A stretch of 64,000 nt of DNA from the NCBI GenBank assembly GCA_016342285.1, contig JAEINQ010000040.1:1-64000 (forward strand). The letters are read 5' to 3'. Shown piece after piece: positions 35,781 through 44,590 of the stretch; the first letter of the stretch is position 1, and every line of letters starts with the position of its first letter. Under the pieces are notes generated by a model, which did no database searches, was not told where the DNA came from, and saw nothing but the letters and a program-made list of their open reading frames with translations. Origin of the DNA: Desulfobacterales bacterium. Lineage in GTDB: Bacteria > Desulfobacterota > Desulfobacteria > Desulfobacterales > JAEINQ01. The translations under genes were made by a program, and so were the position numbers.

Positions 35781-35830
35781 CATGCCCTGTGAGAATGGAT
35801 AACTTCAAAACCAAGCTGGGGAGGATTGGT

Positions 35831-37837
35831 GTGACAAACTCAAGCCCAAGAAGCAAATTGCTGTGGATAACGTCTCTGATCCTGAGCCTGTTAGTGTATC
35901 CGGGCATCCTGTGTTTCACCGGCTGCCAGACCGCCCAGACCAACGTGGCCGCCGAAAAGGGCGGCAAGGTCTACGGCGTCACCGAGGGTGCCTTTCGCCA
36001 CCGGTGGTGGAATTACTATGAGCGGGCCCTTTCCTTTGCCGACGGCGGCCTCTGGAAAGAATCCGAGGCCGATTTGATGGAGGCCTTAAAACAGCGCAAG
36101 GAAGACCAGCGCCGGGCCCGAACCTACGGCATGCATTTTGTCGACTACTTCCCCCATCGGGAACTGGGCATTGCCTACCTGGGCCTGGGCCGCATTCCCG
36201 AGGCCATTGCCGAACTGGAGGCCTCCCTGGAGATGGAGGCCTCATCCAAGGCCCAACTCTACCTGGACCGGGCCAGAAAGCGCCTCGTGAACGAACAGCG
36301 CCTGGACAGTGCTGCCCCGGCCGTCACCATCGATGCCCCCCTGGCCGGCGCCCTGACCCGGGAGTTCACCGTTACGGTTCACGGCAAGGCCACCGACGAT
36401 ACCTATGTCCGCAGCATCAGCGTGGGCGGAAAACCGGTGCGAATCGACGTTTCTGCTGCCGCGATCCCCTTCAAGGTAGACGTGCCGGTCGACCCCGGCG
36501 AAAACCATATTCCCGTAGTTGTCACCGACATCACCGGCAAATCCGCCAACGCCATCGTAACCGTTCATGTGGATCGGGTCGGACCGGGAATCATGGTCGA
36601 TACCGAGGCCGTTGCTTCGGGAAAAGGGCGTGTTCGTGTGAAGGGCCAGGCTTTTGACGCCATCGGTCTTTCCCGGGTCTTTATCAACGACGTGGACGTG
36701 GGCTGTGTCGGCGAGACCGAGTGCGACCTCGATTTGGCCATCTCTCCGGCCAGCGGGCAGACCCAGGTGATCGTGATCGCCCTGGACACAGCCGGTAACC
36801 GTACCGAAGCAGCGATTCCTCTGAAGACCGAGGTTGCCCCGGCACGGACCGGAAAGTCCCGAGACGATGGCCAACCTCCCGAAATCCGGCTGCGCGACGC
36901 AGCCCGGGCGCGGATCACTTATCTTGACCAGGCCCTGATCGAGGGGAGCGTGCGCGATGACGGTGGTATCGGCGCCTTGACCATCAACGGCGCCCCGGTG
37001 CCCCGGGCTTCGGGCAAGCGCTTTTATTTCAGTCGCCTGGTGGGGCTGGAAAAAGGGGACAACCTCATTCCGGTTACCTGCACGGATGCCGCCGGAAACC
37101 AGGCGAAAATCAACGTGGAGATCCGCAGGGACGTGCTCAAGGTCCACGAGATCGAGTCGCGGCTTCGCGTGGCGGCCAATCCTTTCAAGCGCCAGTTCAT
37201 CGGCAAGGACCAGAAGCTCAGCTTTGGACTCGAAGACCTCTTCATCTCGGCCATGATCAAAACCGGCCGCTTTTCCGTCATCGACCGCCAGGAGATGAAA
37301 AAACTCCTTGAAGAGCTTCGGCTGAGCCAGACCGGCCTCATCGATGAAGACCAGGCCCTGGAGGCCGGTAAAATGATGGCGGCCGACGGCATGATCTTTG
37401 GCTCGGTCTTGGAGCGGGAAAACTCGGTGGAGATCTATTTGCGGGTGCTTGATACCGAAACAGCCGAGGCGATTGCCGCAGCCGACATCTATGGCGAGGA
37501 CGTGGACGTAGAACGCCTGCGCTCCCTGGGCCGGGGGCTCGATATCAAGCTTGCCGATGCCCTGCCCGTGGTGGAAGGGATCGTGGTCCAGGCCGACGGC
37601 GACAAGATTGTGGTCGACCTGGGAAGCAATCAGCACGTGCGAAAGGGACAAAAGATCATCGTGTTTAAGATCGGCAAGGCGATTTTGCACCCGGTCACCG
37701 GCAAGGTGCTCGGCTCCGGTCTCGATGAGCTGGGGCAGGGACGGATTCAGTCGGTCATGTCCGACATGTCCTTTGCCGAGCCCATCGGCAAGCGCAAAGG
37801 CGCGATCCAGCCCAAATACCGGGTGATTACCCGATAG
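35831..37837 (+). CDS. CsgG-like lipoprotein with TPR-like and Ig-like regions
   Basis: The 668-residue product starts with a hydrophobic leader and a lipobox-like FTGC near residue 33, so it is probably an outer-membrane lipoprotein. A TPR-like helical region follows (WWNYYERALSFADGG, LGRIPEAIAELEAS), then three Ig-like beta repeats (about residues 150-430). The C-terminal part resembles CsgG/FlgT proteins: FIGKDQKLSFGLEDLFISAMIKTGRFSVIDR, LEAGKMMAADGMIFGSV and a final QADGDKIVVDLG. GTG 35831 has GGGGAGGA at a good distance and gives a normal signal peptide; in-frame starts at 35789 and 35795 lack one. It may assist export of surface polymers. Confidence 0.7.
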   Translation: MTNSSPRSKLLWITSLILSLLVYPGILCFTGCQTAQTNVAAEKGGKVYGVTEGAFRHRWWNYYERALSFADGGLWKESEADLMEALKQRKEDQRRARTYGMHFVDYFPHRELGIAYLGLGRIPEAIAELEASLEMEASSKAQLYLDRARKRLVNEQRLDSAAPAVTIDAPLAGALTREFTVTVHGKATDDTYVRSISVGGKPVRIDVSAAAIPFKVDVPVDPGENHIPVVVTDITGKSANAIVTVHVDRVGPGIMVDTEAVASGKGRVRVKGQAFDAIGLSRVFINDVDVGCVGETECDLDLAISPASGQTQVIVIALDTAGNRTEAAIPLKTEVAPARTGKSRDDGQPPEIRLRDAARARITYLDQALIEGSVRDDGGIGALTINGAPVPRASGKRFYFSRLVGLEKGDNLIPVTCTDAAGNQAKINVEIRRDVLKVHEIESRLRVAANPFKRQFIGKDQKLSFGLEDLFISAMIKTGRFSVIDRQEMKKLLEELRLSQTGLIDEDQALEAGKMMAADGMIFGSVLERENSVEIYLRVLDTETAEAIAAADIYGEDVDVERLRSLGRGLDIKLADALPVVEGIVVQADGDKIVVDLGSNQHVRKGQKIIVFKIGKAILHPVTGKVLGSGLDELGQGRIQSVMSDMSFAEPIGKRKGAIQPKYRVITR

Positions 37838-37918
37838 CCACAAGCGGTCTCTCACAGCGGCCCGGAGGTCTCAGAGGAAATAGCTAATTTTTCGTATTAA
37901 AAAACAAGACCTGTTTAT

Positions 37919-39364
37919 ATGCTTAAAGAACAGAGCAAATTAATCGTCAGAGGGCACCAAGCCCTGGATATCGGACTGACTGCGACATCCTTTATCACCG
38001 CCTATTTTATCAAACGGCTGTTTCTGCCGGAAGGGTGGCGCGGGCTGACCACCGAACCGAATTATTACGCGATTCTTCTGCTGATTATCATCATTTGGTT
38101 TCTCGTGTTCGATTTTTTTCGGCTCTACGAATCCTATCGCCGAAGAACTTACTGGCAAGTTTTCAGCCAGTTGGTTAAAGCCGTTTCTGCGGCTGTGCTG
38201 ATTTTGCTGATGACCATATACATCGTCAAACTGAAAGATGTCAGCAGGATATTGCTGGGACTTTTTTACCTGTTAAATATCCTTCTGCTCGGACTGAGCA
38301 AGGGGGTGGTCTATCGGACCCTGGCACGGTTTCGAAACCGGGGGTTCAATTTTCGAAGTGTGCTCATCGTTGGGTCAAAAGACAGGGCCAGGGATGTGAT
38401 CCGGACCATCGGCGATCGGCAGGGTGCCGGCTTTCGCGTATTGGGATGTCTGGACATTGATCCTGCAAGGATTGGCGAGTCCGTGAAAAACGGCTGCAAG
38501 GTCATCGGCACTGTCGGTGACATGCAGCAGATCCTCGAACGCGAGGTGGTCGATGAGCTGATCTTTGCTATGCCCTTGAGAAAGATCGACCAGGCGAGCA
38601 AGTACATCGTCCTGGCCGAGAACCTGGGTGTGTCGGTGCGCATCATTCCCGACTGGCAGCTCCATCATCTCATGTACCGCCCGGAAAAGGCCAAAATCCA
38701 GTTCGAGGACTTTCTTGGCATTCCCACCATGAGCCTGGAAACCACCCCGCCGGACAAGGCGGCGCTGATGATCAAGGCTGCCTTTGATTATGCTGCCGGT
38801 GCACTGATGATGCTTTTTTTCCTCCCCCTTTTTTTTGCCATCGCCCTGGCCATCAAGATCGTCTCGCCGGCTGGCCCGGTCTTCTACCGCCAGGAGCGAT
38901 TCGGGCTCCAGGGGAGGCGCTTTGACGTGTATAAATTCCGCACCATGGTCCCGGACGCCGAAAAGCAGCGCGATTGCCTCGACTGTTACAATGAAGCAGA
39001 CGGGCCGGTGTTTAAGATCCGAAACGATCCGCGGATCATTCCCTGGATCGGCCATTTTCTGCGGAAGACCTCATTAGACGAACTCCCCCAGCTCATCAAT
39101 GTGCTGGCCGGCGAGATGAGCCTGGTCGGCCCTCGACCGCCCATCCCCGCCGAAGTGGACCACTACGAGATCTGGCAGCGCCGGCGCCTTTCCATGAAGC
39201 CGGGTCTGACCTGCATCTGGCAGATCTCGCCCAACCGAAACGATGTCTCCTTTGCCGACTGGATGAACATGGACCTGGAATACATCGACAACTGGTCCCT
39301 GGCCCTCGACTTTAAGATCCTCGCCCGCACCGTCCTGGTCGTTCTCACCGGCCACGGCCGCTGA
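37919..39364 (+). CDS. Polyprenyl-phosphate sugar phosphotransferase (WbaP/WcaJ-like)
   Basis: This 481-residue inner-membrane enzyme should transfer a sugar-1-phosphate to undecaprenyl phosphate to begin exopolysaccharide or O-antigen synthesis. Four to five N-terminal membrane helices precede a Rossmann-like domain ([19 protein letters not shown]). A further membrane helix (about residues 285-315) leads to the conserved catalytic domain with [29 protein letters not shown] and LVGPRPP. Length is normal. It matches functionally the rfb and galE genes, although other genes intervene. Confidence 0.9.
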   Translation: MLKEQSKLIVRGHQALDIGLTATSFITAYFIKRLFLPEGWRGLTTEPNYYAILLLIIIIWFLVFDFFRLYESYRRRTYWQVFSQLVKAVSAAVLILLMTIYIVKLKDVSRILLGLFYLLNILLLGLSKGVVYRTLARFRNRGFNFRSVLIVGSKDRARDVIRTIGDRQGAGFRVLGCLDIDPARIGESVKNGCKVIGTVGDMQQILEREVVDELIFAMPLRKIDQASKYIVLAENLGVSVRIIPDWQLHHLMYRPEKAKIQFEDFLGIPTMSLETTPPDKAALMIKAAFDYAAGALMMLFFLPLFFAIALAIKIVSPAGPVFYRQERFGLQGRRFDVYKFRTMVPDAEKQRDCLDCYNEADGPVFKIRNDPRIIPWIGHFLRKTSLDELPQLINVLAGEMSLVGPRPPIPAEVDHYEIWQRRRLSMKPGLTCIWQISPNRNDVSFADWMNMDLEYIDNWSLALDFKILARTVLVVLTGHGR

Positions 39365-39728
39365 CCTTCCTTTCGCCCCCGGATCATTGTGGTCCAGTCG
39401 CTTCTTTTTACCGCCCGTTCGCTGCCGCTCACTCAAGCACGCAAAGATCGCAAAAAAACTTCGTGTCCTTGGCGTCCTTGGCGGTTCAATGTTTTTTCCC
39501 ATTTCGGATCTAAGCCTTTGGGGGTAATTTCTTTGAGTTGTCGTCGAGAACGATTTTCGGGTGGATTTGTCTTTACGGCTCATGGGATAGGTGGATACTG
39601 GTCGATGTTGGCCCTCCCCCGCCGCCGATTGCGGGGAAAGAGCCTCCCGTCCTCAATGGCCGGGGTGAAACCAAAAGCGAAGTCCGAAGGGGCAGACCGT
39701 TTGAAACACTTGAATCGGAGCGGATGAA
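39365..39728. other. Intergenic region with CGCGAAG-type array remnant
   Basis: Between 39412 and 39490 lies CCGCCCGTTCGCTGCCGCTC, a degenerate CGCAAAG array and an inverted CCTTGGCGTCCTTGGCGG array, i.e. a solo element of the family found around GxxExxY copies 1 and 2. The remaining 240 bases hold nothing recognised. Confidence 0.65.
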
Positions 39729-40643
39729 ATGGTCCAAAGACGCCTGATGGTCATCGTCACCTTGATCATTTCGCTGAGTATCGGTATTGCCTGGGCTGTC
39801 TGCCGGCCTCGGACCCATGGGCCGGATTTGCGAACGTTTTCGGCCATGACCTTCAATGTCGGAGACGTGGGCCGGCGAGCATTCCCCGTGGCAGATACCG
39901 CGGCCTGCATTCAGGCCGGAGAAAGGCCGGATCTTCTGTTTTTGCAAGAGATGCCTGTCGGGAAATCGGGCCGAGAGTTGCAAGCGGCGCTCTCCTACCC
40001 ATACCGGAGCATGGCGACCACAGGGCAGGGAAAACTGGCGAGGCTGATGGTGCTGTCCGTGTTTCCGATTGCCGAGACGCGGGAAATCGTGCTTCCCAGC
40101 CGCTCCAAAGGAGCCGGGGCGCTGTGTGCCGTTGTGGACGTGGGCGGTGAAATGATCGAGGCCTGTTCGGTACACCTCGACGAGATCGAGCCCAAGCCGC
40201 GAAATACAAACGGGGATGTCGTATTGACCGCGATGGAAATTTTTAGATTTTTACGGATGGAATTTTTCCGTGATACCGTTCGAACCCAAAGCGTCCGAGC
40301 CCTGACCGATGCGATCATGAAAGACACCGACATGCCGGTAATTTTTGGCGGCGATTTCAACACCGTGCCCGGATCACGGACCATCCGGCACATGTCGGGG
40401 CTGTTTCGGGATGCTCTGTGGCCAACCCCGGCGTATTTCACCGGGACCTATCATAAAATTGCGTTTCCAATCAATCCGCGGATTGATTATCTCTTTGTTT
40501 CCAATCAACTGGTGGCGCGCGACAGCCGGGTCGTGCGGAGAAGCGCCGGGGACCATTATCCGGTCAAGGCTATCATGGAATTGAAAATCAGAAAGACGGA
40601 CGGTTTTCCCGGAATCAGGACTTTTGGAGGCGCAGGCCAATGA
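39729..40643 (+). CDS. Endonuclease/exonuclease/phosphatase family protein, membrane-anchored or secreted
   Basis: This 304-residue protein has an N-terminal signal or anchor helix (about residues 6-24). The EEP fold follows with MTFNVGDVG, FLQEM (metal Glu), GGDFNTVPGS (Asp/Asn pair) and AGDHYPVKA (catalytic Asp-His), so the active site appears complete. Substrates in the family range from DNA to phosphoinositides and cannot be assigned. The stop overlaps the start of the receiver gene by four bases, suggesting a two-gene operon. Confidence 0.85.
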   Translation: MVQRRLMVIVTLIISLSIGIAWAVCRPRTHGPDLRTFSAMTFNVGDVGRRAFPVADTAACIQAGERPDLLFLQEMPVGKSGRELQAALSYPYRSMATTGQGKLARLMVLSVFPIAETREIVLPSRSKGAGALCAVVDVGGEMIEACSVHLDEIEPKPRNTNGDVVLTAMEIFRFLRMEFFRDTVRTQSVRALTDAIMKDTDMPVIFGGDFNTVPGSRTIRHMSGLFRDALWPTPAYFTGTYHKIAFPINPRIDYLFVSNQLVARDSRVVRRSAGDHYPVKAIMELKIRKTDGFPGIRTFGGAGQ

Positions 40644-41128
40644 ATGACGCGGGATTGAAAAGCGGTCGAATCCTGGTGGTGGACGATGACGATGCATTGG
40701 TCCGGATCCTGGTGGAATACCTACAAAAGCTCGGCTACGAGGCCGATGCGGCGCGGGACGGCATATCGGCACTGGATCGCTTCGACGGAGGCGGCTATCA
40801 GTCCGTTCTGTTGGACCTGGGCCTTCCGGACATGGACGGCATGGAGGTGCTGCGCCGAATGCAGGTTCGTGACAGCCAGGCAGCGGTCATCGTTCTCACC
40901 GGTTCCGGCACCATTGAAAACGCCGTGGCTGCCATACGGTCCGGGGCCTACGACTTTATCGCCAAACCGGCGGATTTAAAGTCGCTGGAGCTGATCGTCG
41001 ACCGCGCGATGGAGCGCTGTCAGCTCCAGCGTCAGCGCGGTGTTTTCCGCGGACTGACCCTGGCGCTTCTGATTTCGGTGCCCCTCTGGCTGGTTTTGGG
41101 AATCTTGCTGGCAAGGGTTGTCTTCTAA
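40640..41128 (+). CDS. Response-regulator receiver protein with C-terminal membrane helix
   Basis: This 162-residue protein has a complete receiver domain: D15-D17 acidic pocket, phospho-acceptor D59, T87 and K109. No DNA-binding or enzymatic output domain follows. Residues about 136-160 form one hydrophobic helix (LTLALLISVPLWLVLGILLARVVF), so the protein should be tethered to the membrane by its C-terminus. It is translationally coupled to the upstream EEP protein. The membrane segment is real coding sequence and not a frameshift, because the stop and periodicity are clean. Confidence 0.85.
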   Translation: MNDAGLKSGRILVVDDDDALVRILVEYLQKLGYEADAARDGISALDRFDGGGYQSVLLDLGLPDMDGMEVLRRMQVRDSQAAVIVLTGSGTIENAVAAIRSGAYDFIAKPADLKSLELIVDRAMERCQLQRQRGVFRGLTLALLISVPLWLVLGILLARVVF

Positions 41129-41153
41129 TACCAATCTTGGCGGTTGTTGTATC

Positions 41154-41541
41154 ATGCCCCTATTTAAAACGATCCTACCCATCGGCGGCGACGCTGCTGA
41201 CATGAGTGCGGCCAGCCAGGCGCGACGCACCATGCCCGACTTGGAGGTGACGGTACTGGAGATGACCGATGACGTCTCCTGCAGTGCCTACGGCATGCCT
41301 TACAATATTGCCGACCCGGACCGCGACATCGAAGATCTGGTGGTGCGCCGTGTCGACGTGTTCAGGCAAAAGCAGTGGATCGACCTGCGGACTGGGCACC
41401 GGGTTGATACCACATCCGATTCCCGTCAGCGCACGATGTCCGGCCATGGTCCCCACGGGGGAGCCATTTACCCTGGCCTATGACAAGCTGCTGATCGCCA
41501 CCGGCGCTGTCTCGGTCATGCCCCAGGTGCCCGGCCGCTGA
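41154..41541 (+). pseudogene. Pyridine nucleotide-disulfide oxidoreductase fragment
   Basis: Residues from ATG 41154 resemble the FAD-binding start of CoA-disulfide/NADH oxidase-type reductases (PIGGDAADMSAASQARR, VTVLEMTDDVSCSAYGMPY), with the normal Cys replaced by Ser-Cys context. A frameshift near 41450 moves the LAYDKLLIATGA segment to another frame, and the sequence ends after about 125 residues out of an expected 450. Inactive. Confidence 0.7.
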
Positions 41542-41604
41542 CCTTCCTTTCGCCCTCCGTCTGAACCCGCCTCCTCTTTCCCCTCGTTCCCCTCTCTCCC
41601 CTTT

Positions 41605-41700
41605 TTTACACACTTGCCCCCAAGGGACCAATGTGTAATCTGTCGGCCCAATTTCCCTATTTTTTACACACTTGCCCCTTAGGGGCATATGTGTAAAAAA
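41605..41700. repeat. Two TTA-type palindromes in tandem
   Basis: The hairpin at 41660-41700 pairs TTTTTTACACA with TGTGTAAAAAA and TGCCCC with GGGGCA around TTA. A degenerate copy lies at 41605-41640. The T and A runs would allow it to terminate transcription in both directions. The rest of 41542-41844 has no intact gene; a + strand segment at 41750-41835 faintly resembles a receiver-domain start. Confidence 0.7.
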
Positions 41701-41844
41701 CTTTACCCGGCCAAGCCCCGCCGGAACCCCATCGCGGAGCGCGATTTGACCCACGGCGACATTCTGATTCTCGGCCAGGACCCGGCCGATTGCACCCGAC
41801 TGAAGGTTTCACTCGGGCAGTTGGGCTTTGCTGCCTGGGTGAGC

Positions 41845-42140
41845 AGATACGACCATCGTGCCGTTTCCGGCACGAAGAACACGTTCTCCGCCTTGTATTC
41901 GTCCTTGTCCTCCGGATCGGCTCCGGCATAGTCGCCTTCACCCTGTTGCAGCTTTTCGTACAGCTCATCAAAGGCATCGGAGATGTATTTAAGGAAGATC
42001 AGCCCCAGCACAATGTGCTTGTACTCCGCCGCGTCGATGTTCTTGCGCAGCTTGTCCGCCGCCTTCCACATCTGCTTTTCGATGGGTTCTTCCTGTTTTG
42101 ATGCTGCTTTCTTGGCTATATTATTCCGTAATGAGTGCAA
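41845..42140 (-). pseudogene. hsdM: Type I restriction HsdM N-terminal fragment
   Basis: Minus-strand translation gives about 100 residues of the HsdM N-terminal domain ([50 protein letters not shown]). The frame then leaves the family at about 41845, with more than 80% of the methyltransferase missing. Its start lies 135 bases from the integrase gene. No hsdS or hsdR is seen. Confidence 0.75.
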
Positions 42141-42274
42141 CCATTTCGGTCGAGAATTGCTTGGCTAACTGCGAGGAGAGGGCTCACGAAAAATCGTTCC
42201 GGAAATATCGCCTTGTAACTTTATGCTCCCTTTAACGAAATGTTCTAAAAATTTTTATAGTTCGAATTCCCCCC

Positions 42275-43666
42275 TCATTTCGGGTCCCTCCCAAACAGGT
42301 TTATAACCTTCGGGTTGGCTTCGTTCTTTTTCATTTCCTTGCGCTTTCGCTCGGCAAATTCCTCCCGGGCCTCGGCATCGGCCTGAACCTTCCGGACCCT
42401 CGCTAACGTGATATCGGCATATTGATTTACCGATTTCATATTTTTGTGGCCAGTGACTTTTTGCAGCTCGATCTCAGTCCCGCCATTTTCGATGAAGTGG
42501 GTGCATGCGGTATGTTTCAGACCCTTGTACGGCCAGATTCTTTTCACTTCTGCATCATCACAGGCATGATACCAAATGACCCGCAAGGACTCCAAGGTGT
42601 ACCGGCCACCGTCTTTCCGGGCTCTGGGGTTGACGAACATAAAAGGCGAGTCGGTATTCTCATTAATCAATCGTTCGGCGGTTGGAACGAAAACAGATTT
42701 ACATGGGATAACGTGGACGGTGGGGTTTTTCCAGTTGGTCTTTACTGAATCGACGATTTGCCGTGCGGAAATGGCACGTTGGATGGTGAACGACTGCCGG
42801 ATAACGTCATAATCGGTTTTATATAGGGCGCAAGCCTCTCCCGGGCGACGGAAATGGTACTTCAACCAATCAAAAATTGGTCGCGCCGATTCGGGCAGCT
42901 TTTCAAAAACATTGTCCAGGTCGTTCCGATCCAGCCACTCGATGGGACTTTTCTTGAGTTCGTAGTCTTCGAATTTTGGGAAAGGCGGGATCTTTTGTAT
43001 TTTCCCGCACCGGTAAGCATAATCCATGGCCGAGTGAAGCGCCGACATTATATTCATCGTTGTTTTGCCGACGTTGCCCGTCTTGTTCTTCTTCTTGAGC
43101 TTGGAATGGATGTGTTTCATAAACGACATCAGGGTTTCTAAATCGACCTCATGCAGCGGAACGGGGTGTTTTGTAAAATAAGGCCTGACCCAAGTACGGC
43201 CATATGAGAGGTAACCCTTGATTGTCGCCGGTTTGCGGCTTGGGCGAATCGCCTCGTTTATCCAGAGATCATAAGCCTCTGGGACGGCGGCGAAACTGGA
43301 TTTCGTGAATTCCTCGATATTGAACTTGCATTCCCCCCGGTTCGCCTGGTCCTTCCGTTGCCCTATGGCTATCAGTAGCTTTTCAGCCCGTTTATACCCC
43401 TGGCATTTTGTTTTGTCCGGGATCAGTCTGCCTTTGGGATCAAGAGCCGGCACGCCATCATTTACGACGAAAGCCGTACAGGGGAAAAATTCGCCATTAT
43501 AACGGGTAATTTGGCAGATTTTACTGGCCTTTTCATCCCACCATCTGACCATCCAACGGCAGCGGTCCGCCTGATATTGTATAGAACCTTTCACCGTATC
43601 CCTTCTTTTGACTTCGGCGATGAGGGTTTTTTGCAACTGAGTAACGTATATCTCTTGTGGCGTCAA
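42275..43666 (-). CDS. int: Tyrosine recombinase / phage integrase
   Basis: This 463-residue protein has an N-terminal arm-binding-like region (to about 170), a core-binding domain (LSYGRTWVRPYFTKHP) and a C-terminal catalytic domain. The first catalytic Arg is visible in FRRPGEACAL, and the end shows VTGHKNMKSVNQYADI with GHK and the nucleophilic Tyr. The usual HxxR box reads KGLKHT, so both H and R of the canonical motif are Lys. The TTG start at 43666 follows AAGGAAAAG and lies 20 bases after an AGTAA palindrome. It marks the end of the phage-like element, next to the hsdM remnant. Confidence 0.83.
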   Translation of the reverse strand: MTPQEIYVTQLQKTLIAEVKRRDTVKGSIQYQADRCRWMVRWWDEKASKICQITRYNGEFFPCTAFVVNDGVPALDPKGRLIPDKTKCQGYKRAEKLLIAIGQRKDQANRGECKFNIEEFTKSSFAAVPEAYDLWINEAIRPSRKPATIKGYLSYGRTWVRPYFTKHPVPLHEVDLETLMSFMKHIHSKLKKKNKTGNVGKTTMNIMSALHSAMDYAYRCGKIQKIPPFPKFEDYELKKSPIEWLDRNDLDNVFEKLPESARPIFDWLKYHFRRPGEACALYKTDYDVIRQSFTIQRAISARQIVDSVKTNWKNPTVHVIPCKSVFVPTAERLINENTDSPFMFVNPRARKDGGRYTLESLRVIWYHACDDAEVKRIWPYKGLKHTACTHFIENGGTEIELQKVTGHKNMKSVNQYADITLARVRKVQADAEAREEFAERKRKEMKKNEANPKVINLFGRDPK

Positions 43667-43685
43667 TTGACTTTTCCTTACTTAA

Positions 43686-43699
43686 AGTAAATGTTTACT
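43686..43699 (-). promoter_or_regulatory. Phage control palindrome 1 (upstream of int)
   Basis: AGTAAATGTTTACT, a perfect palindromic 14-mer 20 bases before the integrase start codon. Confidence 0.6.
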
Positions 43700-43714
43700 G
43701 TGACTTGAACCAAG

Positions 43715-43740
43715 AAAAAACCCCGGCCTTTCGACCGGGG
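43715..43740 (-). terminator. Rho-independent terminator
   Basis: On the minus strand CCCCGGTC-GAAA-GGCCGGGG is followed by a run of six T residues. It ends the transcript of the upstream minus-strand genes before int, so int relies on its own promoter. Confidence 0.85.
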
Positions 43741-43802
43741 CACCTTTTTATCGAGGAACAAGCGGCCCTATCTAGTAACGAATCTTCCTGGTGTTTCTTT
43801 TA

Positions 43803-44135
43803 TTAAACGCTACGACGCGCTCCCTTAGCTTCGCGCCAAGTCCCGGTTTCATGCCGGTGTCGGTAATACGGGCACTTCTCCAGATTGATGGCTTTTTTGG
43901 GCGGATACCAATTCGCCCAACACCCTTCATGGAGAAACAACGGGCAGGTGGCTACCTGGCAGGCGTCTTTTGCGGCCATGGCCACCTTGGCATAATTGGC
44001 GACGTATTCGGCCGAGCCGGCGATCTGATCAGAGGCATAAAGGCATTTGGTTGTCGTAATGCCGTTTTCGCCCTTTGTGCTTCCATCCCGGCGATCGATG
44101 ACGCCCGGGGGAGGATTATCGGAGATCGGAATCAT
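43803..44135 (-). CDS. Unknown phage protein with Cys motifs
   Basis: This 110-residue protein has conserved-looking cysteines (KCLYASDQ, ACQVATCPLF, EGCWANWYPPK, EKCPYYRHRH) consistent with a metal-binding fold. I do not recognise a family. ATG 44135 is chosen because GGAGG lies at correct distance; the coding sequence overlaps the end of the upstream gene by about 20 bases. It is the last gene before the terminator. Confidence 0.6.
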   Translation of the reverse strand: MIPISDNPPPGVIDRRDGSTKGENGITTTKCLYASDQIAGSAEYVANYAKVAMAAKDACQVATCPLFLHEGCWANWYPPKKAINLEKCPYYRHRHETGTWREAKGARRSV

Positions 44136-44472
44136 CAGCGGCCTCCTGGACAACGTGTGGCGGATCTTTGATGATGGCTTGGTCGTTGACGGCGGTGGCG
44201 GCACCCGGCACCGGTATGGGCGGGAGGCCCCTCAGTTTTCTTTCGAGGGCAGCGGCATAAGCGGCGAATTCATCCGGGGCGATGACTCCTTTATTAATCG
44301 AAAGCTGAATCATCGTTTCCATGGCGATTTGCAACGTCCCCACAATCTCGCTTAACTGCTGGATGTGTTGAGCGAGATCAGCCCTCGTCGGAGCACTGTT
44401 CTCTTGTTTTTTACGAGCCTTTTCCGCATCCCTTGCCGATTTTCGTTTGGTTTGTCGTGATTCAAAAATCAT
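44116..44472 (-). CDS. Unknown phage protein, coiled-coil-like
   Basis: The 118-residue protein starts with a basic helix rich in Arg/Lys/Ala/Glu (about residues 5-25), continues with helical segments (LAQHIQQLSEIVGTLQIAME) and a Pro/Ala linker. No known domain is recognised; a small DNA-binding or scaffold protein is possible. TGGAGAAACC gives a ribosome site, and an AGTAA palindrome lies 17 bases upstream. Confidence 0.6.
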   Translation of the reverse strand: MIFESRQTKRKSARDAEKARKKQENSAPTRADLAQHIQQLSEIVGTLQIAMETMIQLSINKGVIAPDEFAAYAAALERKLRGLPPIPVPGAATAVNDQAIIKDPPHVVQEAADDSDLR

Positions 44473-44488
44473 TTTGGTTTCTCCATAA

Positions 44489-44504
44489 AAGTAAGCGATT
44501 ACTT
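44489..44504 (-). promoter_or_regulatory. Phage control palindrome 2
   Basis: AAGTAAGCGATTACTT, palindromic 16-mer, 17 bases before the gene starting at 44472. Confidence 0.6.
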
Positions 44505-44537
44505 GTGATTACGGACAAATTTCCCCCTTTTCCACTT

Positions 44538-44558
44538 AATAGCGTCCAGTTTCCTGTA
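44538..44558 (-). promoter_or_regulatory. Shared AGCGYCCARTTTCCTGTA motif, copy 1
   Basis: A 21-base sequence that recurs with three changes at 56451-56471, in both cases in the gap behind a minus-strand gene. Possible promoter or processing site; role unknown. Confidence 0.35.
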
Positions 44559-44590
44559 AATTCATATGATCAAGATCGAATATGACAAAA

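Noticed and set aside
36242..37855. 537-residue minus-strand frame opposite the CsgG-like gene
   Set aside because: Composition is that of an antisense shadow and the + frame carries recognised domains and lipobox.
42241..42300. tRNA 3' end as phage attachment site (GTTCGAATTCCC)
   Set aside because: The T-loop-like bases have no supporting stem and no tRNA body precedes them.
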